DNA of 64,000 bases from Streptomyces sclerotialus (GCF_040907265.1 NZ_JBFOHP010000002.1:6324001-6388000); one strand, 5' to 3'. Positions 35,887-44,002 are shown, counted from the first letter of the stretch. Made by a program: numbers and translations. Notes: generated from the sequence alone by a model not told the origin.

Positions 35887-36588
35887 CTATCCGTGCAGTC
35901 CGCACTCGGTCTTGTTGCTGCCGGCCCAGCGGCCGGCCCTGACGTCCTCGCCTTCCAGCACGCGCCGCGTGCAGGGCGCGCAGCCGACCGAGGCGTAGCC
36001 GTCCTGGAGCAGCGGGTTGGTGAGCACGCCGTGCTCGGTGACGTACGCGTCCACGTCCGCCTGCGTCCACTTCGCGATCGGCGAGACCTTCACCTTCTGC
36101 CGCTTGGCGTCCCAGCCGACGACCGGGGTGTTCGCCCGGGTGGGCGACTCGTCCCGGCGCAGGCCCGTCGCCCACGCGTCGTACCCGGCCAGGCCCTCTT
36201 CGAGGGGCTTGACCTTGCGCAGCGCGCAGCACAGGTCGGGGTCGCGGTCGTGCAGCTTCGGGCCGTACTCGGCGTCCTGCTCGGCCACGGACTGACGCGG
36301 CGTCAGGGTGATGACGTTGACGTCCATCACCTCCGCGACCGCGTCCCGGGTGCCGAGGGTCTCCGGGAAGTGGTAACCGGTGTCCAGGAACACCACGTCC
36401 ACGCCGGGAAAGGCACGCGAGGCCAGGTGCGCGACGACCGCGTCCTCCATCGAGGAGGTGACGCAGAAGCGCGGACCGAAGGTCTCGGCGGCCCACTCGA
36501 GGATCTCCAGGGCCGGAGCGTCCTCCAGGTCGCGGCCCGCCTGCTCGGCGAGCTGCTGAAGGTCGGCTGCGGTGGTTGCGGTGGTCAC
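35887..36588 (-). CDS. cysH: Phosphoadenylyl/adenylyl-sulfate reductase, Fe-S type
   Basis: 233 residues. Reduces APS (or PAPS) to sulfite using thioredoxin. C120-C121 (DLCCALRKVKPL) plus C203-x2-C206 (VGCAPCTRR) form the four-cysteine set that holds a [4Fe-4S] cluster in APS reductases; E. coli-type PAPS reductases lack it. Catalytic Cys229 lies in the ending ECGLHG. The GTG at 36588 overlaps the stop of the 60-aa gene (GTGA), showing translational coupling. Confidence 0.94.
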   Translation of the reverse strand: MTTATTAADLQQLAEQAGRDLEDAPALEILEWAAETFGPRFCVTSSMEDAVVAHLASRAFPGVDVVFLDTGYHFPETLGTRDAVAEVMDVNVITLTPRQSVAEQDAEYGPKLHDRDPDLCCALRKVKPLEEGLAGYDAWATGLRRDESPTRANTPVVGWDAKRQKVKVSPIAKWTQADVDAYVTEHGVLTNPLLQDGYASVGCAPCTRRVLEGEDVRAGRWAGSNKTECGLHG

Positions 36589-36767
36589 GACTCACCTCCG
36601 TCGGAAGGGGACTTGCCGGACACGCCCGGGGCCAGCAGGCCCAGGAACTTGAGCCGGAACGCACGGCTGCAGGACCGGCATTCCCAGGCCCCGTGGCCCT
36701 CCTCGGAGGGCCGCAGGTCCTCGTCCCCGCAGTACGGGCAGAAGAACGGTGCTGCGCGTTCCGTCAC
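36585..36767 (-). CDS. 60-aa zinc-ribbon protein between sir and cysH
   Basis: MTERAAPFFCPYCGDEDLRP...WECRSCSRAFRLKFLG: a small protein with two CxxC knuckles (C10-x2-C13 and C29-x2-C32 region), i.e. a zinc ribbon or rubredoxin-like fold. The GTG start at 36767 overlaps the sulfite reductase stop by 4 nt, and its TGA overlaps the cysH GTG by 4 nt, so it is fixed in the operon by coupling on both sides. As I recall, the same gene lies between sir and cysH in other Streptomyces. Role unknown; a redox or metal carrier for sulfite reductase or CysH is speculation. Confidence 0.85.
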   Translation of the reverse strand: MTERAAPFFCPYCGDEDLRPSEEGHGAWECRSCSRAFRLKFLGLLAPGVSGKSPSDGGES

Positions 36768-38455
36768 TTGAGAGCACCCTCTTCGGCGCGGGCCGCCCAC
36801 TGGGCGAACCGCTCGCCCTCGGTGCGCTCCGCCTCGAAGTTGCGCAGCACCCGCTCGACGTAGTCGGGGAGTTCGTCGGCGGTGACCTTCAGGCCGCGCA
36901 CCTTGCGGCCGAAGCCGGCCTCCAGGGCCAGCGCGCCGCCCAGGTGCACCTGGAAGCCCTCGACCTGATTGCCGTCGGCGTCCAGGACCAGCTGGCCCTT
37001 GAGACCGATGTCCGCGGTCTGGATACGGGCGCAGGCGTTCGGGCAGCCGTTGAGGTTGATGGTGACCGGCTCCTGGAAGTCCGGCATCCGGCGCTCCAGC
37101 TCGTCGATGAGGGACGCGCCGCGGCCCTTGGTCTCGACGATGGCCAGCTTGCAGAACTCGATACCGGTGCAGGCCATGGTGCCGCGCCGGAACGGCGAGG
37201 GCTTGACCTGGAAGTCCAGCGCCTCCAGCCCGGCGACCAGCGAGTCGACCTGGTCCTCGGCCACGTCGAGGATGATCATCTTCTGCTCGACGGTGGTGTT
37301 CAGCCGGTCCGAGCCGTGCTCGGCGGCCAGCTCGGCGATCTTGGTGAGGGTCTTGCCGTCGACGCGGCCGACGCGCGGTGCGAAGCCGACGTAGAAGCGG
37401 CCGTCCTGCTGCTTGTGGACGCCGATGTGGTCGCGCCACTTCGAGGTCGGCGCCTCGGGCGCCGGGCCGTCCACCATCTTGCGCTGGAGGTACTCGTCCT
37501 CCAGCACCTGGCGGAACTTCTCCACGCCCCAGTCGGCGACCAGGAACTTCAGGCGGGCGCGGTTGCGCAGCCGGCGGTAGCCGTAGTCACGGAAGATGCC
37601 GACCACTCCGGCCCAGACGTCCGCGACCTCGTCCAGCGGCACCCACGTGCCCAGCCGCTGCGCGAGCTTGGGGTTGGTGGACAGGCCGCCGCCGACCCAG
37701 AGGTCGAAGCCGGGGCCGTGCTCGGGGTGGTTCACGCCGACGAAGGCCACGTCGTTGATCTCGTGTACCACATCCTGGACAGGGGAGCCCGAGACCGCGG
37801 TCTTGAACTTGCGCGGCAGGTTGGAGAACTCCTTGCTGCCGATGTAGCGCTCGTGGATCTCGTTCACGGCGGGGGTGCCGTCGATGATCTCGTCGGCGGC
37901 GATACCGGCCACGGGGGAGCCGATGATCACACGCGGGCAGTCGCCGCACGCCTCGGTCGTGGACAGCCCGACGGACTCCAGCTTGTCCCAGATGGCGGGC
38001 ACGTCCTCGATGCGTACCCAGTGCAGCTGGATGTTCTGCCGGTCGGTGATGTCCGCGGTGCCGCGGGCGTACTGCTCGGAGACCTCGCCGATGGCGCGCA
38101 GCTGGGCGACGGTCAGCCGGCCGCCGTCCACGCGCACGCGCAGCATGAAGTACTTGTCCTCCAGCTCCTCCGGCTCCAGGACCGCGGTCTTGCCGCCGTC
38201 GATGCCGGGCCGGCGCTGGGTGTACAGGCCCCACCAGCGCATCCGGCCGCGCAGGTCGTTGGGGTCGATCGAGTCGAAGCCGCGCTTGGAGTAGATCGTC
38301 TCAATGCGTGTCCGCACATTGAGACCGTCGTCGTCCTTCTTGAACTGCTCGTTGCCGTTGAGCGGAGTGAAGTGACCAACGGCCCACTGGCCCTCACCGC
38401 GGTGGCGTCCGGCCTTGCGGCGGGTCGTGGCGGGGCGTTCGGGAGTGGCGGCCAT
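36764..38455 (-). CDS. sir: Ferredoxin-type sulfite (nitrite/sulfite) reductase
   Basis: 563 residues from the ATG at 38455 (GAAGGA upstream); the frame runs back to 38542 without better signals. Siroheme/[4Fe-4S] enzyme reducing sulfite to sulfide by six electrons. Duplicated ferrite-like halves; cluster ligands in ACTGIEFCKLAI (C-x5-C) and NLNGCPNACAR (C-x3-C). Siroheme-site residues lie in TDRQNIQLHW and TEACGDCPRVIIG; that Cys also matches the Cys of the Tyr-Cys link known in M. tuberculosis NirA. Sulfite is likelier than nitrite here because the gene heads a cysHCDN operon. Confidence 0.94.
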   Translation of the reverse strand: MAATPERPATTRRKAGRHRGEGQWAVGHFTPLNGNEQFKKDDDGLNVRTRIETIYSKRGFDSIDPNDLRGRMRWWGLYTQRRPGIDGGKTAVLEPEELEDKYFMLRVRVDGGRLTVAQLRAIGEVSEQYARGTADITDRQNIQLHWVRIEDVPAIWDKLESVGLSTTEACGDCPRVIIGSPVAGIAADEIIDGTPAVNEIHERYIGSKEFSNLPRKFKTAVSGSPVQDVVHEINDVAFVGVNHPEHGPGFDLWVGGGLSTNPKLAQRLGTWVPLDEVADVWAGVVGIFRDYGYRRLRNRARLKFLVADWGVEKFRQVLEDEYLQRKMVDGPAPEAPTSKWRDHIGVHKQQDGRFYVGFAPRVGRVDGKTLTKIAELAAEHGSDRLNTTVEQKMIILDVAEDQVDSLVAGLEALDFQVKPSPFRRGTMACTGIEFCKLAIVETKGRGASLIDELERRMPDFQEPVTINLNGCPNACARIQTADIGLKGQLVLDADGNQVEGFQVHLGGALALEAGFGRKVRGLKVTADELPDYVERVLRNFEAERTEGERFAQWAARAEEGALK

Positions 38456-38550
38456 GGTGAATACGTCCTTCTCGGCGGCTGCAGGAAATGCGGGCTGAAG
38501 CGGTTTCAGGCCGGGTGCACCCACTGTGACCTGCGAAGACATGCCTGTTC

Positions 38551-38562
38551 GCGACGCGTCGC
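38551..38562. promoter_or_regulatory. Perfect 12-bp palindrome upstream of sir
   Basis: GCGACGCGTCGC lies 96 bp upstream of the sir start, between the leader ORF and the structural genes. It could be a protein-binding site or form a hairpin in the leader RNA. GCGTCG-type half sites are common in GC-rich DNA, so confidence is modest. Confidence 0.35.
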
Positions 38563-38685
38563 AGCGCGCCTTGGCATGGCTTGCCGGATCAGGGGTGGTC
38601 GCACGTCCGCGACGATGGGGACGGCGAGGGAAAGTCGGTGGAGCTGGGTGCTGTCAGGGGTGATGAGTCCCCGTGGGGTACAGCG

Positions 38686-38769
38686 TCAGCGCGCCTGACA
38701 GATGGCGCTGGACACGCGCGCAAGGTCGACGTGGCGCCGACTCACCAAGGCAATTCCAGCTCGAGACAT
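38686..38769 (-). CDS. 27-aa Cys-containing leader peptide of the sulfur operon
   Basis: Begins MSRAGIALVSRRHVDLAR and ends with SAIC then QAR-stop. It matches the short 'putative leader peptide' type with an RRHVDLxR core and a Cys near the end that, from memory, precedes many actinobacterial sulfur genes. It starts 314 bp upstream of sir on the same strand. No good Shine-Dalgarno is seen, so the transcript may be leaderless or start close to the ATG. The likely role is cysteine-dependent attenuation or ribosome stalling that controls the operon; the mechanism is inferred. Confidence 0.8.
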   Translation of the reverse strand: MSRAGIALVSRRHVDLARVSSAICQAR

Positions 38770-38902
38770 GACGGAAGCGTGTCACGACGGTCTTGGGCCA
38801 GTCCACCATTGTCCAAAATACGGACGGCTATGTCTTGCTTTGTGAGACATTGTGGCGCCGGTCACGTTCCGCTTGCCGTGACCGGCGCCGAGGAGGTCCG
38901 GC

Positions 38903-39469
38903 TCAGGCGCCCGGCCACGGCCCCGGCGTGGCGACCTCGGGCTCTTCCTCCACGGTCGTGTCGTACAGCCGGAAACCGCGCCGCCGGTAGTTGTCCATCG
39001 CGTACTCCCCGTCCTTGCTGCAGGTGTGCACCCACACCCGCTTCGTCGGCGCGCACTCCGGCCACCGCTCGGCCAGGTCCCACGCGCGCGCGAGCCCGTA
39101 GGAGAGGAGGTGACCGCCGATCCGCCGCCCCCGGAACGCCGGTATCAGCCCGAAATAGACGATCTCCACCGACCCCTCGGAGTCCGCCTGCAGCTCGATG
39201 AACCCGGCCGGCGTCCCCCGCTCGTACGCCACCCAGGTCTCCGTACCGGGCCGCCCGAGGTGCGCCGCCCACTCCGCGTACGTCCACGGCAGCCGGTCGG
39301 TCCACGTGACGTCCCCGCCCACCGCCGTGTAGAGGAAGCGGCTGAACTCCGGCAACGGCGTCCCGGACCGGACGATCCGGACGTCCTGCTCGGCAGGCGG
39401 CTCGGCGGCGGGCACGAGATCCGAGGGGGCGGTCTGCTCCAGGTACCACGTGGTGACAGTGACGGTCAT
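38903..39469 (-). CDS. GNAT family N-acetyltransferase
   Basis: 188 residues from the ATG at 39469. GNAT core: motif A/B region EGSVEIVYFGLIPAFRGRRIGGHLLSYGLARAW (acetyl-CoA pyrophosphate loop RGRRIGG) and C-terminal NYRRRGFRLYD. Acceptor substrate unknown. Upstream in-frame starts (GTG at 39478, longer to 39682) lack better ribosome-binding sites. Family starting TVTVTTWYLEQT is common in Streptomyces. It is transcribed toward, but separate from, the sulfur operon. Confidence 0.83.
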   Translation of the reverse strand: MTVTVTTWYLEQTAPSDLVPAAEPPAEQDVRIVRSGTPLPEFSRFLYTAVGGDVTWTDRLPWTYAEWAAHLGRPGTETWVAYERGTPAGFIELQADSEGSVEIVYFGLIPAFRGRRIGGHLLSYGLARAWDLAERWPECAPTKRVWVHTCSKDGEYAMDNYRRRGFRLYDTTVEEEPEVATPGPWPGA

Positions 39470-39695
39470 GGCGGTCACCCAATCATGGCGGGGACCGGCG
39501 CGGGCCGCCGGTCCCCGGATCGGATGCGCGCCAGCGGCCTGCGCACGCCAGGCGGACCGGAACGGCGACCGCACCGCGGGAAACCGCCGACTCCCGCCAC
39601 CGCACGTTCCGGTTCCACCGCGAACCGCAGCCGCGGGCGCGGGAGGGGACGGACAGGCTTGCGGCACACCGGGGGCCGTCATACCGAGGAGCGGA

Positions 39696-41027
39696 TCAGG
39701 GCGCCCGGTCGGGTGCCGGCGAGCGTGGCGGCGCCGACTCGGTCCGGGCCGCCAGCACGGCCGGTGCCGTGGAGTGGGGGAGGAGCGCCGCGGGACGGTC
39801 CGGGCGGACCAGGTCGACCTCGATGCCGTCGGCGAAGCGGTACGGGCGGTGGGAGAGGACGCAGCCGAGGGTGCGGCGCAGCCGGGAGAGTTCCGCGCGG
39901 ACCGTCGTGGTGCGGCGGGCGTCGCCGAACAGGTCGAGGGAGAGCTGCGCGGCGGTACGCCCGTCGGGGTGGGTGGCCAGGACGAAGAGGAGCTCGGCGT
40001 GGCGTGGGCTCAGCTCGTGCGACCAGCTGCCGGCCGGGCCGCCGACCGTCACCGTCCAGCCGTCCCGGCCGCTGACGTCCAGCACCACCCGGCTCGGCGC
40101 CGGGTCCAGCGGCCCGGTGTCCCCGATGCGTACCAGCCAGCCGCCCGGCAGCGGCTCCAGCACGCAGGAGCCGTACCGGGGCAGCCAGAGCGGGCCGGCC
40201 TGCGGGGAACGGGGCAGCGCCACCCGCTCGGGCGGTGCCGTGCCGGTGGCCGCCGCGGTCCAGCCGTCCCGGTCCACCGCCAGCGCCCGGCCGCCGAGCC
40301 GGGCGAGCAGCGGCACGGCGCTCGCCCGCAGCCGGTCCAGCGCCGCCAGGTGGCGGGTGCGCTGCTCGGACTCGGCGAGCCTGGCGACCGCGGTGACCAG
40401 CGGGAGCGTGGTCGGGTGGAAGGAGTGCGCCGGGCCGCTGAGGTCCACCACGCCCAGCAGCCGCCCGTCGCGCGGGTCGTGCAGCGGAGCGCCCGCGCAG
40501 GTCCACTTGTGGTGGGTGCGGACGTAGTGCTCGGCGGAGTGCACGAGCACTGGCTGCCGGGTGACCAGCGCGGTACCGATCCCGTTGGTGCCGACCACGT
40601 CCTCGGTCCAGTCGGCGCCCGGTTCGAAACCGTGCCGGTCGGCCATCCGGCGTACCGCCGCCGAGCCCTCGCGCCACAGCACCCGGCCCTCGGGGTCGGT
40701 CACCACCAGGATCTGCTGCGCGGCCTCGGCGGACGGGAGGAGGTGGGAGTGGAGCACCGGCAGCAGCTGCGCGAGCTGCGAACGGTGCCGGCGCTCCTCC
40801 AGCTCGGCGAGGGACAGCGGCCGTTCGCGGCGGTCCCGGTCCGGGTCCAGGCCCCTGTCGAGCACCCGCCGCCAGGATTCCCCGATCACCGTACGGAGGC
40901 CGTCGGGTGGCTGGTCCCCCGCAAGGGCGGCCTCTCGTACGGAAGCCAGCCGGCGGGCCGCTTCCCGGGGGGCCGGCGGCGTTGCCAGGACGGGGGTCCG
41001 GGTCCTGTCGTGATGCCGTGTGCTCAA
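39696..41027 (-). CDS. GAF-domain transcriptional regulator with C-terminal winged helix
   Basis: 443 residues from a TTG at 41027 with GCGGAG about 6 nt upstream; the open frame continues to 41267 but upstream residues look non-coding. N-terminal AcoR-like helix SWRRVLDRGLDPDRD, then a GAF sensor (about 95-230: QILVVTDPEGRVLWREG, GTNGIGTALVTRQPVLVHSAEHYV, GVVDLSGP). The C-terminal region HAELLFVLATHPDGRTAAQLSLDLFGD...VRAELSRLRRTLG looks like a winged-helix DNA-binding domain. The ligand is unknown; relatives often sit beside aldehyde dehydrogenase genes, absent here. A perfect inverted repeat at 41113-41134 is a candidate operator. Confidence 0.78.
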   Translation of the reverse strand: MSTRHHDRTRTPVLATPPAPREAARRLASVREAALAGDQPPDGLRTVIGESWRRVLDRGLDPDRDRRERPLSLAELEERRHRSQLAQLLPVLHSHLLPSAEAAQQILVVTDPEGRVLWREGSAAVRRMADRHGFEPGADWTEDVVGTNGIGTALVTRQPVLVHSAEHYVRTHHKWTCAGAPLHDPRDGRLLGVVDLSGPAHSFHPTTLPLVTAVARLAESEQRTRHLAALDRLRASAVPLLARLGGRALAVDRDGWTAAATGTAPPERVALPRSPQAGPLWLPRYGSCVLEPLPGGWLVRIGDTGPLDPAPSRVVLDVSGRDGWTVTVGGPAGSWSHELSPRHAELLFVLATHPDGRTAAQLSLDLFGDARRTTTVRAELSRLRRTLGCVLSHRPYRFADGIEVDLVRPDRPAALLPHSTAPAVLAARTESAPPRSPAPDRAP

Positions 41028-41112
41028 CGTCGCTCCGCTTGTGCAGTTCTGGTGAATAGCCGCGGCCCATGGTGCCGCTGCCGGGCCCCGGCGGAGGGCG
41101 GAATCGGGAGAT

Positions 41113-41134
41113 CCGTTGCAACGTCGTGCAACGG
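41113..41134. promoter_or_regulatory. Perfect inverted repeat in the GAF-regulator/BrkB divergent region
   Basis: CCGTTGCA-N6-TGCAACGG: 8-bp perfect arms with a 6-bp spacer, 86 bp upstream of the regulator start and about 300 bp upstream of the BrkB start. The dyad length and spacing fit a dimeric regulator. The remainder of the 407-bp intergenic region (41028-41434) shows no gene. Confidence 0.6.
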
Positions 41135-41434
41135 TTGTCCGCCCTGCCAGGGGCGGAAATGCTGGGCGCGAGCCGTCCCCGTGCCCCGGGTGCCCGTGCC
41201 TCCGTGCCGGGCCGCCCGTGTCACGTCCGGCTGTCCTGTCGGAAGCGGTGCCGAGTCGGCGCGGCACCGCTTCCGCGCCGGGCGCGGCGGCCGGCCGCCG
41301 AGCCTCTCACCCCGAGCAGAGGCACGGCGCCCCCGCCGCGCCCCCTCCGCCCGCCGCGCGCCCCGCCGATGACCGGCCACGACCGGGCCGGTCATGGTGC
41401 GAGCCGTACCTTTCCTGCCGGATACGGTGAGGAG

Positions 41435-43456
41435 GTGCAGCAAGCGAACGAACCAGCCGAGCGTCCCCGGGGCCGTCTGCACAGGGCTCGCGTCCTGTAC
41501 CGCCATGTATCGAAACGACGCCTCGGCTGGCTGCTGCTCAAGGACACCGTCCACTCCTGCATGGAGTACCGCGTCACCGGACTCGCGGCGGAAGCCGCCT
41601 TCTTCTGCCTGCTCTCACTGCCCCCGCTGCTCCTCGGCCTGATCGGGCTGCTGGGCTACATGGAGCCGTGGATCGGCCACGACACCATCGAGACCGTCCG
41701 GCAGAACATCCTCGACGCGTCCGCCGCCGTGCTCTCCGACAAGGGTGTCGACCAGATCGCCCGGCCGCTGCTGGACGACGTCTTCCGCGGCGGGCGGCCC
41801 GACGTCATCTCGATCGGCTTCGCCATCGCCCTGTGGTCCGGCTCCCGCGCCCTGAACGTCTTCGTCGACACCATCACGATCATGTACGGCCTGGAGGGCG
41901 AGCGGGGCATCGTCGCCACCCGCCTGCTGGCGTTCTTCCTGTACCTCGTCGCGCTGGTCCTCGGCGCGATCGCGCTGCCGCTGATGGTCGCGGGCCCGGA
42001 CACGGTGGTGCACCTGCTGCCCGCCAGCGAGAACGCCGTCCGGGTGCTGTACTGGCCGGTCGTCCTGCTGCTCTCGGTCGTCTTCCTCACCACGCTCTAC
42101 CACGTGTCCGTCCCGGTCCGCTCCCCGTGGCAGGAGGACATCCCCGGTGCCGTCGTCGCGCTCGCGATGTGGGTACTGGGCAGCGCGCTGCTGCGCGTCT
42201 ACCTCGCCTCCACGGTCGAGGGCCCGACCATCTACGGTTCGCTCGCCGCGCCGGTCGCGGTCCTGCTGTGGATCGGCGTCTCCGCCTTCGCGGTGCTGGT
42301 CGGCGCGGCGGTCAACGCGGCCCTGGACCGCGTCTGGCCCTCGCTCGCCACCGCGGCGGGCCGCGCCGAACGCGAGGAGCGCCGCCGCGAGGAGGCCGAA
42401 CTGCTGCGCCACGCCCGGGAGGAGGCCGAGCGGGAGCACGAACTGGACGACGAGGACCCCGAGGAGGACGGCGGGGAGGGCGCCGAGGAGGACGGCGGCC
42501 AGGACTCCGAGGAAGAGGGGCGGCATCACCCCCCGGAAGGAGGAGTGAGCGCGCCGGGGCCCGGGCGGGACAGGCGGATCACCGCCCCCGCCTCGCCGCC
42601 CCCGCCTCACCGCCGCTCGCCGAACACCCGCCGGTACGCGCCCGGCGTCGTCCCCAGTGCCGCGCGGAAGCGGCGCCGCAGGTTGACCGCCGAGGAGAGC
42701 CCGACCCGGGCGGCGACCGCGTCCACCGCGAGGTCGGTCTCCTCCAGCAGGACCCGCGCCGCGTCGATGCGCCGGGCCAGCAGCCACTGCCCCGGACTGA
42801 CGCCGAGCTGCTCGGCGAACCGGCGGGCGAGCGTCCGCTCGGACAGCCCGGCCCGCTCGGCGAGCCGGGCCACGCTCAGCCCGTCGCCCAGCCGGGTCAG
42901 CGCCCACTCCAGCACCGGCGCCAGCGAGGCGTCCGCGCGGGCCGGCGCGGACGGCTCCGCCGCGTACTGGAGCTGGCTGCCCTCCCGGTGCGGCGGCAGC
43001 ACCATGCCGCGGGCGATCCGCGCGGCGTACGCGGCACCGTGGTCCTTGCGCACCAGATGCAGGCACAGGTCGATGCCGGCGCCGCTGCCCGCGCTGGTCG
43101 CCACGTCCCCGTGGTCCACGTACAGCACGTCGGCCTCGACCCGTACGGCGGGGAACTCGGCGGCGAGCCGGGCGGTGCGCCGCCAGTGCGTGGTCGCGCC
43201 GCGGCCGTCCAGCAGCCCCGCCTCGGCCAGCGCGAACGCGCCGCTGCAGATGCTCGCGATCCGGGTGCCCCGGCCGTGCGCGGCCCGCAGCGCGTCCCGT
43301 ACGGCGGGCGAGGCGGGCACGCCGGTCGGCAGCCAGCCCGGAACGAGCACGGTGTCGGCGGTCTCCAGCGCGCCGAGCCCGGCCTCGACGAGCATCGTGT
43401 ACCCGGCGGTGGTGCGCAGCGGGCCGGGCCGCTCGGCGCACACCGAGAAGTCGTAG
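41435..43456 (+). CDS. YihY/BrkB family membrane protein; 3' end doubtful
   Basis: Inner-membrane protein, about 310 conserved residues. After VQQANEPAERP the BrkB core has six helices, e.g. GLAAEAAFFCLLSLPPLLLGLIGLLGY, WSGSRALNVFVDTITIMYGL, IALPLMVAGP and SPWQEDIPGAVVALAMWVLG, then an acidic tail (EEAEREHELDDEDPEEDGGEG). Function unknown, once mislabelled RNase BN. The frame has no stop after the tail and stays open to 43456, antisense to the whole GlxA gene. One base fewer near the C6 run at 42529-42534 would end it at TGA 42546-42548, just before that gene. I suspect a frameshift; the true end is probably 42548. GTG at 41435 chosen; GAGGAG touches it. Confidence 0.65.
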   Translation: MQQANEPAERPRGRLHRARVLYRHVSKRRLGWLLLKDTVHSCMEYRVTGLAAEAAFFCLLSLPPLLLGLIGLLGYMEPWIGHDTIETVRQNILDASAAVLSDKGVDQIARPLLDDVFRGGRPDVISIGFAIALWSGSRALNVFVDTITIMYGLEGERGIVATRLLAFFLYLVALVLGAIALPLMVAGPDTVVHLLPASENAVRVLYWPVVLLLSVVFLTTLYHVSVPVRSPWQEDIPGAVVALAMWVLGSALLRVYLASTVEGPTIYGSLAAPVAVLLWIGVSAFAVLVGAAVNAALDRVWPSLATAAGRAEREERRREEAELLRHAREEAEREHELDDEDPEEDGGEGAEEDGGQDSEEEGRHHPPEGGVSAPGPGRDRRITAPASPPPPHRRSPNTRRYAPGVVPSAARKRRRRLTAEESPTRAATASTARSVSSSRTRAASMRRASSHCPGLTPSCSANRRASVRSDSPARSASRATLSPSPSRVSAHSSTGASEASARAGADGSAAYWSWLPSRCGGSTMPRAIRAAYAAPWSLRTRCRHRSMPAPLPALVATSPWSTYSTSASTRTAGNSAASRAVRRQCVVAPRPSSSPASASANAPLQMLAIRVPRPCAARSASRTAGEAGTPVGSQPGTSTVSAVSSAPSPASTSIVYPAVVRSGPGRSAHTEKS

Positions 43457-43563
43457 TACGGCGGCGTGCCGTCCCGCGGTGCGCCGAACACCTCGGCGGC
43501 ACCGGCGAGTTCGAAGGCGCCCTGCGGCTCACGGAGCAGGGCCACCACGCGGTGCGGAGTCAT
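42607..43563 (-). CDS. GlxA family AraC-type transcriptional regulator
   Basis: 318 residues. The N-terminal DJ-1/PfpI-like domain (TADTVLVPGWLPTG, IASICSGAFALAEAGLLDGRGATTHW, with the Cys of the nucleophile elbow) is followed by two AraC HTHs (LSVARLAERAGLSERTLARRFAEQLG and DLAVDAVAARVGLSSAVNLRRRFRAALGTTPGAYRRVF). ATG at 43563. Divergent from the cupin gene, 70 bp apart, which it probably controls (inference). Codon structure and family match make this the real gene of the two that overlap here. Confidence 0.93.
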   Translation of the reverse strand: MTPHRVVALLREPQGAFELAGAAEVFGAPRDGTPPYYDFSVCAERPGPLRTTAGYTMLVEAGLGALETADTVLVPGWLPTGVPASPAVRDALRAAHGRGTRIASICSGAFALAEAGLLDGRGATTHWRRTARLAAEFPAVRVEADVLYVDHGDVATSAGSGAGIDLCLHLVRKDHGAAYAARIARGMVLPPHREGSQLQYAAEPSAPARADASLAPVLEWALTRLGDGLSVARLAERAGLSERTLARRFAEQLGVSPGQWLLARRIDAARVLLEETDLAVDAVAARVGLSSAVNLRRRFRAALGTTPGAYRRVFGERR

Positions 43564-43633
43564 GACAGAAAAGTACCCGGTGATGTCTTTTCAGACTCTC
43601 GTCCGGCGCGCCGCGTCCGGCGAGGCTGGCGCC

Positions 43634-43966
43634 ATGAGTGAACAGAGCGCAGGACAAGCGCTGAAGACGGTGCTGCACATCGAGGACGCGCAGGTGCAGG
43701 AGATCGGCCCCGGCGTCGTGGCCCGCCGGTTCCAGCGGACCGAGCACGCGCGCAGCTGGCTGATCGAGTTCGCCCCGGGCGCGGAGTGGCCCGTGGTGGA
43801 CCACCATCCCACCGAGGAGCGGTACTTCGTGCTCGACGGGGAGGTCATCGAGGGCGACGAGCGGCACGGGCCCGGCACGTACGTGGTGTTCGCGCCGGGC
43901 AGCAGCCACCGGCCGCGGACGGAGACGGGGGCGCGGATCCTCGGCGTCACCGTCCGGGGCCGGTGA
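43634..43966 (+). CDS. Cupin-domain protein
   Basis: 110-residue single-domain beta barrel. Cupin motif 1-like DHHPTEERYFVLDGEVIEGDERH (metal-binding His-His-Glu) and motif 2 PGTYVVFAPGSSHRPRTETG (His). Small stand-alone cupins of this kind (ChrR or anti-sigma type) may bind metal or act on small metabolites; activity unknown. ATG at 43634 with a weak ribosome-binding site. Divergent partner of the GlxA regulator. Confidence 0.82.
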   Translation: MSEQSAGQALKTVLHIEDAQVQEIGPGVVARRFQRTEHARSWLIEFAPGAEWPVVDHHPTEERYFVLDGEVIEGDERHGPGTYVVFAPGSSHRPRTETGARILGVTVRGR

Positions 43967-43971
43967 CACGG

Positions 43972-44002
43972 CGGCGCCGACGGCACGGAGCCGTCGGCGC
44001 CG
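43972..44002. terminator. Bidirectional 13-bp-stem terminator
   Basis: CGGCGCCGACGGC-acgga-GCCGTCGGCGCCG between the convergent cupin and permease genes; perfect stem, 5-nt loop, no T tract. Confidence 0.75.

Noticed and set aside
38651..38680. Alternative GGGG/CCCC hairpins as an attenuator after the leader peptide
   Set aside because: The possible stems are only 4 bp and one loop would be 2 nt; too weak to claim without folding and comparison.
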